Positions 43,124 through 52,041 of a stretch of 52,845 bases of DNA are shown piece after piece. The notes beneath the pieces were generated by a model, which had not been told where the DNA came from, did no database searches, and saw nothing but the letters and a program-made list of their open reading frames with translations. Position 1 is the first letter of the stretch. The number at the start of each line of letters is the position of its first letter. The translations under genes and the position numbers were made by a program. Source of the stretch: Heyndrickxia sporothermodurans (lineage in GTDB: Bacteria; Bacillota; Bacilli; Bacillales; Bacillaceae_C); assembly GCF_016785185.1 (NCBI RefSeq), contig NZ_JAEKDY010000010.1; one strand, written 5' to 3'.

Positions 43124-43276
43124 ATGGAAGAAAAGGATATAGAATTGCAATTTAAAAGAATACTAGACTTCGGATACCAAAAGGGAAACGAAGCAGGCAT
43201 ATCAGCTAATCAACTTATTGAAGAACTATCGGAGAAATTGAAAATACTTGTCCATTATGAACGTAAGGAAGACTAG
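43124..43276 (+). CDS. Small ORF, 50 aa, unrecognised
   Basis: ATG 43124 has GGGGG 8 nt upstream and the frame ends at a hairpin terminator. The product is hydrophilic and probably helical (IELQFKRILDFGYQKGNEAG, then ANQLIEELSEKLKILVHYE), a size and layout typical of small regulatory or sporulation-type Bacillus proteins. No family recognised. Confidence 0.5.
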   Translation: MEEKDIELQFKRILDFGYQKGNEAGISANQLIEELSEKLKILVHYERKED

Positions 43277-43277
43277 T

Positions 43278-43308
43278 GGGAAAGTAAACTTGTTTATTTT
43301 CCCACACT
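43278..43308. terminator. Terminator between the small ORF and the BASS transporter
   Basis: GTGGGAAA pairs with TTTTCCCAC with additional AAAC/GTTT pairing inside; it lies between convergent genes and can act on both. Confidence 0.7.
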
Positions 43309-44272
43309 AGTCCGACCTTCTGGCCGATACTTCCGTTTTGTCCCTATAGGATAACATGTTTGCAACAAGTGCGCCGATGGTTAGGTTGACGACCATATTG
43401 GCAACGGCTGGCACGGCGGCAACGGAGCTGATGTGTTGCATGGCAAGGGTTGAAGATAGGGCGGTATTGCAGATGCCTACATGAAAAAGAATGGATCTCC
43501 TGCTTGGTTCTGCAATGTTAAAGTACCGCGCGATCCAATATCCGGCAATCATTGGAATCGATACTTGAAAAAAGACGGCGACAAAGATCAGCGGGAGCAA
43601 CTTAATATGTTGGTGCAAGGATTGTTGCGCTCCCGAAATAACGGATAACACGACAATAAATAACGCAATAGTAGAAATGAATGACGTATAAGGTTGGACA
43701 TACTTCACCTTATCGTACCACTTCCACTGCAAGAACAACCCAACAAAAAGAGGGATGAACACGATATAAATAATATTAAAAAATAATGGTAAAAAAGCAA
43801 TTTCAATAAATTTTCCGGCAGAAACTTGGACAAGTGTTGGCGTCAAAAGTGGTGAGATGATTGTATCCATCGTGGCCATCGTGATGCTTAATGCAACTTC
43901 ACCTCCAGCAATAAATGTATATAAATTAGCGGATGTTCCACTAGGAACAGTACCAGCTAAAATGACCCCGGCTGCGATTTCAGGTTCTGCTTGAAAGAAT
44001 AGAAAGGCAATCACGATTGTTATCCCCACTGTAATGATCCATTTCAATGCGACCCCGATCAATGCATTTTTCGGCTTTTTCAATACAGACAAAATACTTT
44101 GACTTGAAAGTGACATCCCCATTAAAAGAAAAATAGTCCCTAATCCAATTCCTGTAAAACTTCTGATCGAACGGAAAGTATTTGGGAAAACATATGAAAT
44201 AATCGACAACAAAACGATCCATAAAGGCAAAAACTTCGATAACATCCTCATGCAAAATTGGAAAATCTTCAT
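43307..44272 (-). CDS. BASS-family sodium/organic-anion symporter (PanS-like)
   Basis: From ATG 44272 (GGAGGTAATTCT upstream; the open frame continues to 44317 without a better start) the protein has 321 aa and nine to ten membrane segments. Bile-acid:sodium symporter landmarks: IGLGTIFLLMGMSLS near the start, PEIAAGVILAGTVPSGTSANLYTFIAGGEVALSITM in the unwound-helix region, and the final HVGICNTALSSTLAMQH. Members carry bile acids, pantothenate or ketopantoate. It is divergent from the IclR operon and might be regulated by that protein. Confidence 0.88.
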   Translation of the reverse strand: MKIFQFCMRMLSKFLPLWIVLLSIISYVFPNTFRSIRSFTGIGLGTIFLLMGMSLSSQSILSVLKKPKNALIGVALKWIITVGITIVIAFLFFQAEPEIAAGVILAGTVPSGTSANLYTFIAGGEVALSITMATMDTIISPLLTPTLVQVSAGKFIEIAFLPLFFNIIYIVFIPLFVGLFLQWKWYDKVKYVQPYTSFISTIALFIVVLSVISGAQQSLHQHIKLLPLIFVAVFFQVSIPMIAGYWIARYFNIAEPSRRSILFHVGICNTALSSTLAMQHISSVAAVPAVANMVVNLTIGALVANMLSYRDKTEVSARRSD

Positions 44273-44381
44273 AGAATTACCTCCGACTATTCCTTCCAAC
44301 ATATTAAATACTACCAATTTACTATAATTTATATCTAATAAACAATAATTTTATCGAAAAAATATAAATATTAATAACATA

Positions 44382-44411
44382 TTGACAATTTTAAAATACC
44401 TAATTTATAAT
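44382..44411 (+). promoter_or_regulatory. SigA promoter of the IclR/TRAP catabolic operon
   Basis: TTGACA (44382-44387), an 18-nt spacer and a perfect TATAAT (44406-44411). Transcription would begin near 44418, only about 25 nt before the IclR ATG. Confidence 0.75.
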
Positions 44412-44443
44412 AATCCCGTAAAATGTAACTAAAGTTCCGAATA

Positions 44444-45235
44444 ATGAAACCAAATACGGAGGTGATTCCATTCGCAGAAGTTCTTAAAACAGTAGAGAAG
44501 GCATTCAAATTAGTAGAAATGCTTGCAGAGAAGCCAATGACATTTACCGAAATGGTAAGCAAAGCAAAGAGCAATAAAGCAACAATTCATCGTTTTCTTT
44601 CCACCTTTGACCAGTTAGGTTACATCACAAAAGACCATCAAGAGAAATATTACTTATCACAACAATGGTTACAAATTGCCCAAAAGGCATCTGACAACTT
44701 AGACCTCAACAGTATTGCACGACCATATCTCCAATCCATCGCAGAAAAAGTAAATGAAAGTACTTTCTTGGCACAGTTTGTAGGGGATCAAGTTCTTTAT
44801 GTAGAAAAAATGGAAAGCCAATCAGCTGCCCGCATTGTATTGGGAGTTGGAAAACATGCACCATTATACTGTGTCGCATCCGGGAAACTATACTTAGCAC
44901 ATCTAACCGAAAAACAACTAGATTCATATTTTTTAAGAAACAAATTGGAAGCGCATACAGAGAATACGATTACGAGCAGGACTCAACTGATAGTTGAATT
45001 AGAAAAGGTTCGGAAAAATGGCTATGCCATTGACCGTGAAGAATGGGAGAAAGGATTAAAGGGAATTGCCTTCCCCATTTATAATGCGCGAAACGAATTG
45101 GCAGGTGCACTCTGTGTCGCCGGATTATCCTATCGATTTGATGATGAGGTAATGGAAAAAGCGATTATTCTTGGAAAACACGCAACAAAAGATCTTTCAT
45201 TAAGACTAGGATTTATAAACAAGGGGGAATTGTAA
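44444..45235 (+). CDS. IclR-family transcriptional regulator
   Basis: A 263-aa regulator. The N-terminal winged HTH (KTVEKAFKLVEMLAEKPMTFTEMVSKAKSNKATIHRFLSTFDQLGYI) is followed by an IclR effector-binding GAF-like domain (LQSIAEKVNESTFLAQFVGDQVLYVEKME to the C-terminal AIILGKHATKDLSLRLG). ATG 44444 has no clear ribosome binding site, while a perfect GGAGGTGAT lies inside the frame at 44458-44466 with no usable in-frame start after it; the start is therefore uncertain. It heads the TRAP/CoA operon, which it most likely controls in response to the imported acid. Confidence 0.9.
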   Translation: MKPNTEVIPFAEVLKTVEKAFKLVEMLAEKPMTFTEMVSKAKSNKATIHRFLSTFDQLGYITKDHQEKYYLSQQWLQIAQKASDNLDLNSIARPYLQSIAEKVNESTFLAQFVGDQVLYVEKMESQSAARIVLGVGKHAPLYCVASGKLYLAHLTEKQLDSYFLRNKLEAHTENTITSRTQLIVELEKVRKNGYAIDREEWEKGLKGIAFPIYNARNELAGALCVAGLSYRFDDEVMEKAIILGKHATKDLSLRLGFINKGEL

Positions 45236-46249
45236 ATGAAGGGGAGAAAACTAGCACTAATCATTGTGAGCGCTATTTTGTTGGTTGCATTAGCGGGATG
45301 TGGCAGCTCAAAAAGCGCCTCTGGAGGGAAAAAAAGTTATAACCTAAAAATGTCTGTTACCGTTTCTGAATCTTCAACATGGTATAAAGCCGCGGAGAAA
45401 TTCGCGAAGGAAGTAGAAGAGAAAACAGATGGAAGAATCAAAACAAAGGTTTATCCAAATGAACAATTATCCGGCGGCGATTCTGCCAAAGGTGTAGAAA
45501 TGCTTGTAAAAGGATCAACCGATTTCAGCTATCATTCACCTATTATCTATTCTGTTCTCGACGCTCGTCTCGGTGTTGTCAGTGCCCCATTTCTATTTAA
45601 AGACTTAAATGAAGTTGATCAAAAAATGAATGGAAAAGGTGGAGAAGAGTTAAAGAAAATCCTCTCAGAAAAAGGCATCGAAACATTAGGCTTTGGTGAA
45701 AACGGCTTTAGACAAGTTACTAACAGTGTTCATCCAATTAAAACGCCTCCAGACTTGAAAGGATTAAAAATACGTATTCCAGGTATCAAAATGTATACCG
45801 ATTTATGGAGAGGGTATGGAGCAGATCCAACGGCTATGACATTCTCTGAAGTATTTACAGCTTTACAGCAACATACGATTGATGGTCAAGAAAACCCAAT
45901 TGACGTTATTTATTCTTCTAAGCTAAATGAAGTTCAAAAATACATCTCAATGTGGAATTATTCCTATGACCCGTTAATTTTCGGTATGAACAAAAAGAAA
46001 TTCGACAGTATGAGTCCAGACGATCAAAAAATTATTAAAGAAGCTGCAAAAAATGCGAATGAGTATCAAATTAAATTAGCTCGTGAACAAGAAGAAAAAC
46101 AAATTCAAGAATTAAAAGATTCTGGGATGGAATTTTATTATCCAACCGATGCTGAAATCGAACAATTTAAAAAAGCATCAGAAAATATTTATAAAACGTA
46201 TGAAAAAGATTGGGGAGCTGACTTGTTGAAAGCCTTTCAAGAAAGCTAA
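45236..46249 (+). CDS. TRAP transporter solute-binding lipoprotein (DctP family)
   Basis: A 337-aa lipoprotein with lipobox ALAGC. It has the DctP fold landmarks: SESSTWYKAAEKFAKEVEEKTDGRIKTKVYPNEQL, PFLFKDLNEVD, GFGENGFRQVTNSVHPIKTPPDLKGLKIRIPG with the conserved Arg that holds the ligand carboxylate, and SEVFTALQQHTIDGQENP. Its ATG directly follows the IclR stop, with AAGGGGGAATTG upstream. Being anchored as a lipoprotein is normal for Gram-positives. It captures an organic acid. Confidence 0.92.
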   Translation: MKGRKLALIIVSAILLVALAGCGSSKSASGGKKSYNLKMSVTVSESSTWYKAAEKFAKEVEEKTDGRIKTKVYPNEQLSGGDSAKGVEMLVKGSTDFSYHSPIIYSVLDARLGVVSAPFLFKDLNEVDQKMNGKGGEELKKILSEKGIETLGFGENGFRQVTNSVHPIKTPPDLKGLKIRIPGIKMYTDLWRGYGADPTAMTFSEVFTALQQHTIDGQENPIDVIYSSKLNEVQKYISMWNYSYDPLIFGMNKKKFDSMSPDDQKIIKEAAKNANEYQIKLAREQEEKQIQELKDSGMEFYYPTDAEIEQFKKASENIYKTYEKDWGADLLKAFQES

Positions 46250-46263
46250 GAGGGGGAACGTTC

Positions 46264-46752
46264 ATGTCTAAGATAATTGCTTATATAGAAAATACTGTCT
46301 TAGCAGTTTCATTAGGTGTAATGAGTCTAGTAGCATTTGCTAATATCGTTTCACGCTATTTATTCCATTACTCTATTTCATTTACGGAAGAGGTGACCGT
46401 TAACCTATTTGTCCTGGTTACCTTTTTAGGTGCTGCGGCGGGGATTAGAAACAATGCCCATCTCGGTTTCTCTATGTTATTTGATAAGTTAACCGGCGTA
46501 CCCAAAAAAGTGCTAATTGTTTTTAGCAGCACACTTATTTCCGTCATCTTTCTCGTTTTTGTCTACTTTGGCTATGACATGGTCAGTTTTCAAGTAGAAT
46601 CGAATCAAATGACACCCGCACTGGGCTTGCATCAATGGATTTTTACATTAGGATTTCCGATTGGTTGTCTATTTGGTTTATATCGGGCGATTGAAGCTGG
46701 CTTCATTGAATGGAAAGAAACGAAAGCTAATGAAAGTGGGGTTAAAGCATGA
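46264..46752 (+). CDS. TRAP transporter small permease (DctQ family)
   Basis: A 162-aa protein with four membrane segments and the DctQ pattern: LGVMSLVAFANIVSRYLFHYSISFTEEVTVNLFVLVTFLGAAAGIRNNAHLGF near the start, then two further segments. AGAGGGGGAACG precedes the ATG. It overlaps the DctM gene by 4 nt. It supports the large permease in sodium-driven import. Confidence 0.92.
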   Translation: MSKIIAYIENTVLAVSLGVMSLVAFANIVSRYLFHYSISFTEEVTVNLFVLVTFLGAAAGIRNNAHLGFSMLFDKLTGVPKKVLIVFSSTLISVIFLVFVYFGYDMVSFQVESNQMTPALGLHQWIFTLGFPIGCLFGLYRAIEAGFIEWKETKANESGVKA

Positions 46753-48086
46753 CAACACTTTTACTATTTGGGATCTTTGCCCTACTCGTTATCATTAGAA
46801 TTCCGATCGCAATCTCCTTAGCGGTCTCCTCCATTGTTGTTCTCTTAGTAAGTGGAGGAATTGATAATCTTGCACTCGTACCGGATGTGTTATATTCCAG
46901 TGTTGCGAAATTCACACTTCTGGCAATTCCGTTCTTTGTCCTTGCCGGAGTCATTATGGATTATGCAGGGATTTCGAAGCGCTTGATTCATTTTGCTGAT
47001 GTATGTGTCGGTCATCTTAAAGGCGGAATGATCTTTGTAACTGTCATAACAGCAATTTTCTTTGCTGCTATTTCGGGGTCTGGACCAGCTACGGTTGCTG
47101 CAATCGGAAGTATTCTCATTCCGGCCCTTGTGAAAAATGGAATGAAACGAGAATCGGCAAGTGCGTTGTTAGCAAGTTCCGGTTCTATTGGGATTGTTAT
47201 CCCTCCAAGTATTGCCTTCATCGTTTTTGCCGTTGTTGCTGGTGATCAGATTAGTATTTCTATTGGACGTTTATTTGTTGCCGGAATTATTCCAGGATTA
47301 TTAATGGGAATTGGTTTCATTATTTCGGCGCTTTATGTAAAAAACAGAGGCTTAGTTAGGCAGTCGATTGGCAATGAAGAGGTTGCTGCTACTTTAGAAA
47401 AAAGAGAAAGAGCATCTGGAAAGGAAGTTTTTAAAGCCTTCCGCAGTGCGATTTGGGGGCTTTTAATACCAGTCATTATTCTTGGCGGTATTTACGGAGG
47501 AATATTTACCCCAACAGAAGCAGCTGTTGTTGCTGTCTTTTACGGATTTATCGTCGGGATCTTTATTTATCGTGAATTGAGTATAAAAGATATTTTTAAA
47601 ATTCTTTATGATGCGTCGATCCAAACAGCAGTTATCACATTTATTGTCAGTGCCGCATCCTTATTCGCGTATATCATTACAACTGAACAAATTGCACAAA
47701 CAATGTCGGATTCGTTATTAGGTCTTTCATCCAGTCCAATTGTCTCACTATTAATCATCAATGTTATTTTGTTAATTGCTGGTGCATTTATCGATGCGAT
47801 TTCTGCGTTCTATATTTTTGTTCCGATTTTAATTCCAGTGATTATACACTTCAATATTGATCCAACCGTGTTCGGTGTCTTTATGACAGTCAACCTTGCA
47901 ATCGGATTATTTACACCGCCAGTCGGATTGAATTTATATGTAGCTAGCGGGATTGGAAATGTGAAGATCCATAAAATTTCAAAGGCTATCGTTCCATTTT
48001 TAATATCGGCTGTCATTGTTTTGCTTTTGATTACGTATATTCCAGCACTGTCAACATTTTTACCTAATTTAATGGGGATCAAATAA
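46749..48086 (+). CDS. TRAP transporter large permease (DctM family)
   Basis: A 445-aa permease with about 11-12 membrane segments and DctM landmarks: AIPFFVLAGVIMDYAGISKRLI, ISGSGPATVAAIGSILIPALVKNGMKRESASALLASSGSIGIVIPPSI, GIFTPTEAAVVAVFYGF, and FGVFMTVNLAIGLFTPPVGLNLYVASGI. ATGA overlap with the small permease gene shows coupling. It carries out substrate/Na+ translocation. Confidence 0.95.
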   Translation: MTTLLLFGIFALLVIIRIPIAISLAVSSIVVLLVSGGIDNLALVPDVLYSSVAKFTLLAIPFFVLAGVIMDYAGISKRLIHFADVCVGHLKGGMIFVTVITAIFFAAISGSGPATVAAIGSILIPALVKNGMKRESASALLASSGSIGIVIPPSIAFIVFAVVAGDQISISIGRLFVAGIIPGLLMGIGFIISALYVKNRGLVRQSIGNEEVAATLEKRERASGKEVFKAFRSAIWGLLIPVIILGGIYGGIFTPTEAAVVAVFYGFIVGIFIYRELSIKDIFKILYDASIQTAVITFIVSAASLFAYIITTEQIAQTMSDSLLGLSSSPIVSLLIINVILLIAGAFIDAISAFYIFVPILIPVIIHFNIDPTVFGVFMTVNLAIGLFTPPVGLNLYVASGIGNVKIHKISKAIVPFLISAVIVLLLITYIPALSTFLPNLMGIK

Positions 48087-48091
48087 TTATC

Positions 48092-48117
48092 GGCCCCTTT
48101 TCAGATTGAAAAGGGCC
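48092..48117 (+). other. Intercistronic hairpin between the TRAP and catabolic genes
   Basis: GGCCCcTTTTC pairs with GAAAAGGGCC around a 4-5 nt loop. No T-run follows (AACAAAATTAAAG), so I read it as an RNA-stability or processing hairpin, or a weak attenuator, rather than a full terminator. Confidence 0.55.
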
Positions 48118-48142
48118 AACAAAATTAAAGGAGCTGTTCTAA

Positions 48143-48913
48143 ATGGGGAAACTTGAAGGTCATGTAGCGATAATAACTGGTGCATCTGGTGGAATTGGCG
48201 GTGGATGTGCATATAGGCTTGCCCAAGAAGGTGCCAATATAGTGATTGTTGATTTAATCGATGCAAGTGAGATGGTAGAAAAAATCACATTGGAATTTCC
48301 GGAAAGCAAGGTTCGATCCCATCAAATCGACATTCGCGATAATGATGAAATTCAATCAGTTGTTGATCAAACGGTTGAAGAGTTTGGAAAAATCGATATT
48401 TTAATTAATAATGCAGGAACATGCGGACGTGTTGATATTGAAGAAATGACAGAAGAAATTTGGGATCGCGACTTAAACACAAATTTAAAAGCCACTTTCT
48501 TCTTTACGCAAAAGGTCCTTTATCCACATATGGTTTCTCGGGGATATGGACGAATTGTAAATATTAGTTCGATTTCGGGAATGAATGGCGGGCATATTTC
48601 CGGATTTGATGCAAATAGCTGGAAGGGAAGATCGGGACCTGCTTATGCTGCAAGTAAAGGTGGAGTAATTGCTTTAACGAAGTGGGTAGCAAAAGAGCTC
48701 GGTGCAAAGGGCATTACTTGTAATAGTGTGGCACCTGGTGCGGTCGAATCAAGAATTACAAGTGGGATCGCCTATAATCTGGATAATCAAGTTGTGAAGC
48801 GTATGGGGCAGCCGGAAGATATTGCTGAAGCAGTATGTTATTTTAGTACGCCAGAATCTAGCTATACTACTGGGCAAACACTTCGCGTATGTGGTGGTGC
48901 AGTATTTGCATAA
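48143..48913 (+). CDS. Short-chain dehydrogenase/reductase (SDR)
   Basis: A 256-aa classical SDR: TGASGGIGGGCAYRLA cofactor loop, the VDLIDASE acidic position favouring NAD(H), INNAGTCG, catalytic Ser in VNISSISG, and YAASKGG (Tyr-x-x-x-Lys). The C-terminal region shows NSVAPGAVESRIT and YTTGQTLRVCGG. AAGGAGCTG precedes the ATG. Within the operon it probably oxidises a hydroxyl of the imported acid or its CoA ester, as in a beta-oxidation-like sequence. Confidence 0.93.
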   Translation: MGKLEGHVAIITGASGGIGGGCAYRLAQEGANIVIVDLIDASEMVEKITLEFPESKVRSHQIDIRDNDEIQSVVDQTVEEFGKIDILINNAGTCGRVDIEEMTEEIWDRDLNTNLKATFFFTQKVLYPHMVSRGYGRIVNISSISGMNGGHISGFDANSWKGRSGPAYAASKGGVIALTKWVAKELGAKGITCNSVAPGAVESRITSGIAYNLDNQVVKRMGQPEDIAEAVCYFSTPESSYTTGQTLRVCGGAVFA

Positions 48914-48948
48914 GTAAGAAGAATGTGTAAACAAAGGGGGAAGAGAGC

Positions 48949-49422
48949 ATGCGGCAGTCACATTCTCAATATAATGAAGAAAAAGGAATTTTATTAGGAA
49001 GTCTCGCGAAAGATGATGATTTGCTATTAGGTATTTTAAAGCAATGTGAAAAAAACAATATTCGAGCGGGAGCCTTTCATTGTATTGGCTCTTTGAAATC
49101 AGTGAATTATTGCATATTAGAAAAAGTGAACGGGGAATACACCTATACAACACCAATTAAGGAAAGTAAAACAGTCGAGCTTCTTAGTGGAAATGGCTTT
49201 ATCGGTGTGAAAGAGGATGGCAGTCCAGACATTCATCTTCATGGAATTTTTATCGATGAGAAGGGCAAAATTGCCGGTGGTCACTTTCTTGAAGGTGGGA
49301 ATTCGGTTGCTGTTACTGTTGAGTTTTCTGTTACTGCCTCTTCTGATGCAGTAGCAATTCGAGAGGCGATTCCCGGTACAGAATTTCGAGTTTTCAATTT
49401 TTATAAAGAGGGGGAAAAGTAG
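48949..49422 (+). CDS. PPC/DUF296-domain protein
   Basis: A 157-aa protein with the PPC (DUF296) fold seen alone in prokaryotes: LLLGILKQCEKNNIRAGAFHCIGSLKSVNYCI, then LLSGNGFIGVKEDGSPDIHLHGIFIDEKGKIAGGHFLEGGNSVAVTVE, where the HLHG and GGH histidines are the usual metal/active-site-like residues. Prokaryotic members are trimers of unknown function. Its place between the SDR and acyl-CoA ligase genes suggests a catalytic or binding role in this pathway rather than DNA binding. Confidence 0.85.
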   Translation: MRQSHSQYNEEKGILLGSLAKDDDLLLGILKQCEKNNIRAGAFHCIGSLKSVNYCILEKVNGEYTYTTPIKESKTVELLSGNGFIGVKEDGSPDIHLHGIFIDEKGKIAGGHFLEGGNSVAVTVEFSVTASSDAVAIREAIPGTEFRVFNFYKEGEK

Positions 49423-50904
49423 TTGGAAACAATCGCATCTTATGCAAAGAAAGCTTTTCTTACTTTTAAAAATACACCGGCTGTTAAATATAAAGATATT
49501 ATCCACACATATGGAGAATTAGAAAGTAGAACATATAAAATTGTCTCATTTCTCCAAGGAAAAGGAGTTAAAAAAGGTGATCGGGTAGCGATCTTAATGT
49601 CAAACCGATCTGAACATATTGAGCTTGATTTGGCATGTGCATTTGGAGGATTTATCAAAGTTCCATTAAATTATAGACTGCACCCTTCAGAACATGAATA
49701 TATGATTGAGCAGTCAGGTGCGATGATTCTCATCGGAGAAGTGGAATTACTCGATTGTATCTCGTTACATATCCCGAAAATAACGGTTGGAGACATGTAT
49801 GAAACACTTATTAAAGAAGCAGATCAGTCTTTTCAAGAGGTAGATATTCAGGAAAATGATCATTTTGCGATTATGTACACATCTGGAACAACAGGCAAAC
49901 CAAAAGGAGTCACATTATCACACCGCAATATCGTTTCTGGTGCCCTATCGTTATCGCTAGCTTGTGAGATTAGTTGGGATGATGTAATTGGGCATGTTGC
50001 TCCATTAACACATGGAAGTAATTTTCTCTCCCATGCTGCTTGGTTATTTGGGTTAACCCAAGTCATTTTCGATAAATTTGATCCGGAAGACTTTTTAGAT
50101 GACATTTATAAGGAAAAAGTGAGCGTGATTTTCCTCGTACCAACGATTGTGAATTTACTCGTTCAAGGAAAAAACTTTGATCCGAAAAAATTAAAGCATG
50201 TAAAAAGCATTAATATGGCTGGTTCTCCAATTGCTGCAAGCAAATTACGCTTTGCATTGGATCAAGTTGGGGAGAAATTTGTCGAAACGTATGGTCAGGT
50301 GGAAGCTCCGATGGCGATTACAATTATGCCGCGGAAGGAACTAGGAAAGCGTCTGGAATCCTGTGGGATGACTGGACCGTTTGTTGAGATGAAAGTAGTG
50401 GACGAAAAAGGTATAGAAGTGAAGCAAGGTGATGTAGGAGAAGTTATCTGCAAAGGATCACTGGTCATGGAAGGTTATTGGAATAATCCAGAAGCAACGA
50501 AGGAAACACTTCAAGATGGCTGGCTTTACACAGGCGATTTAGGTTGGGTAGATGATCGTGGATTTTTGCATCTCGTTGATCGGAAAAAAGAAGTAATCAT
50601 TTCGGGTGGATTAAATATTTATCCGAGGGAAATTGAAGAAGTGCTAAATAAACATACCTCCGTTAAAGAAACCTGTGTAATTGGACTTCCCGATGAAAAA
50701 TGGGGTGAGATGGTTTCAGCTTTTATTGTCTTAAGGGAAGGACATACAGCGACAGAAGAAGAAATGCTGGAGCTATGTAAGCAGCATTTGGGCAGCTTTA
50801 AGAAGCCTAAGCTCATTCAATTTATTGATGAATTACCAAAAAGCTCCTATGGGAAAATTTTAAAAAAAGAAATGAAAAAAATATATGGAGGTGTTCATAG
50901 TTGA
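49423..50904 (+). CDS. Acyl-CoA synthetase (AMP-forming acid-CoA ligase)
   Basis: A 493-aa member of the adenylate-forming family. The P-loop motif YTSGTTGKPKGVTLSHRN, the VETYGQVEAP aromatic motif, the YTGDLGWVDDRGFLHLVDRKKEVIISGGLNIYPREIEE hinge region and the catalytic Lys in SSYGKILKKEMKK are present. The start is TTG directly after the previous stop, with AGAGGGGGAAAAG upstream. It should activate the carboxylic acid brought in by the TRAP system to its CoA thioester. The acid cannot be told from sequence; length and motifs fit medium-chain or aromatic acids. Confidence 0.92.
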   Translation: METIASYAKKAFLTFKNTPAVKYKDIIHTYGELESRTYKIVSFLQGKGVKKGDRVAILMSNRSEHIELDLACAFGGFIKVPLNYRLHPSEHEYMIEQSGAMILIGEVELLDCISLHIPKITVGDMYETLIKEADQSFQEVDIQENDHFAIMYTSGTTGKPKGVTLSHRNIVSGALSLSLACEISWDDVIGHVAPLTHGSNFLSHAAWLFGLTQVIFDKFDPEDFLDDIYKEKVSVIFLVPTIVNLLVQGKNFDPKKLKHVKSINMAGSPIAASKLRFALDQVGEKFVETYGQVEAPMAITIMPRKELGKRLESCGMTGPFVEMKVVDEKGIEVKQGDVGEVICKGSLVMEGYWNNPEATKETLQDGWLYTGDLGWVDDRGFLHLVDRKKEVIISGGLNIYPREIEEVLNKHTSVKETCVIGLPDEKWGEMVSAFIVLREGHTATEEEMLELCKQHLGSFKKPKLIQFIDELPKSSYGKILKKEMKKIYGGVHS

Positions 50905-52037
50905 AACAGGTCACTGTTATCGGAACAGGAATGACGAAATTTGGAACACTAGCCGATAAATCTCTTAAACAATTACTGCTGGAAGCTAGTTTTCAAGCAT
51001 TAAAGGAAGCTAGTTTTCCAAAAATAGATGCCGTTTTTATCGGGAATTTTATGTCTGGGGCCCTCGCTAATCAAGAAATATTAGGTTCATTAATTGCTCA
51101 TGACTTAGGACTTGGACCGATTCCCACGGTAAAAATGGAAGGTGCTTGTGCAAGCGGCGGGATTGCTTTTCGCCATGCCTGTGAAATGATTGAGGCCGGT
51201 ATTTACGATACGGTCCTTGTGGCAGGTGGAGAAAAAATGAAACATGCCCAATCCGATGTCGTTATGCAGGCAATTAATGCCGCAATGGATACGGATAGCA
51301 ATGAGAAAAAAGCGGGATTATCGTTCCCAGGATTTTTTGGTATTCTTGCCAACCGTTATTTTTATGAAACAGAGGCTTCGAAAAAGCATCTGGCGTTGGT
51401 TGCATTGAAAAATCGTGAATATGCTAGAAATAATCCAAATGCACAATATCGTGATCCGGCTACTTTAGATGAAATTATGAATGCACGGATGATTACAGAA
51501 CCGTTGGGATTATTCGATTGCTCACCGATAACAGATGGAGCAGCTGCCATTGTGCTAACCCGAGGGGATAAGGGAATTAGCGTTATCGCTTCTTCTCAAG
51601 CATCTGGTCCAACTCAAGCCCAAGAGGTGGAGGATTTATTAACTATTAGTGCGATCAATCAATCCGCTTCGATGGCTTATGAACAAGCAGGTCTTGGTCC
51701 GGATGATATTGATGTCATCGAACTTCACGATTGTTTTTCAATGACGGAAATATTGGCGATTGAAGCATTAGGATTGGCTAAACGTGGGGAAGGCTGGAAA
51801 CTGATAGAAGCGGAACAAACCAAACATGGTGGAAAGGTTCCTGTCAATACAAGCGGCGGATTGCTTTCAAGAGGACATCCAATTGGTGCCACTGGCTTAG
51901 CGCAAATCTACCAAGTCGTTCAACAATTACGAGGAACTGCTTGTAATCAAGTGGAGGGAGCAAGAATTGCCCTTGCCCAAAATTTAGGTGGAACAGGATC
52001 GTATTCCACAGTCCACATTTTTACAAATGGGAGGTAA
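50901..52037 (+). CDS. Thiolase-family acyltransferase (SCP-x/acetoacetyl-CoA-type)
   Basis: A 378-aa thiolase. The acylation Cys is in VKMEGACASGGIAFRHA; later come IDVIELHDCFSMTEILAIEALGL and GGLLSRGHPIGATGLAQ with the catalytic His. The C-terminus reads NLGGTGSYSTVHIF, without the second Cys motif of classical degradative thiolases. This is the SCP-x/archaeal-type group that works with a DUF35 partner, which is indeed the next gene. The start is TTG with GGAGG upstream, overlapping the ligase gene by 4 nt. Cleavage of a beta-ketoacyl-CoA (or a retro-aldol variant) is expected. Confidence 0.9.
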   Translation: MKQVTVIGTGMTKFGTLADKSLKQLLLEASFQALKEASFPKIDAVFIGNFMSGALANQEILGSLIAHDLGLGPIPTVKMEGACASGGIAFRHACEMIEAGIYDTVLVAGGEKMKHAQSDVVMQAINAAMDTDSNEKKAGLSFPGFFGILANRYFYETEASKKHLALVALKNREYARNNPNAQYRDPATLDEIMNARMITEPLGLFDCSPITDGAAAIVLTRGDKGISVIASSQASGPTQAQEVEDLLTISAINQSASMAYEQAGLGPDDIDVIELHDCFSMTEILAIEALGLAKRGEGWKLIEAEQTKHGGKVPVNTSGGLLSRGHPIGATGLAQIYQVVQQLRGTACNQVEGARIALAQNLGGTGSYSTVHIFTNGR

Positions 52038-52041
52038 AAAA

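Noticed and set aside
48092..48117. Hairpin as a full terminator splitting the TRAP and catabolic genes
   Set aside because: There is no T-run after the stem and the genes continue on the same strand with close spacing; recorded only as an intercistronic hairpin.
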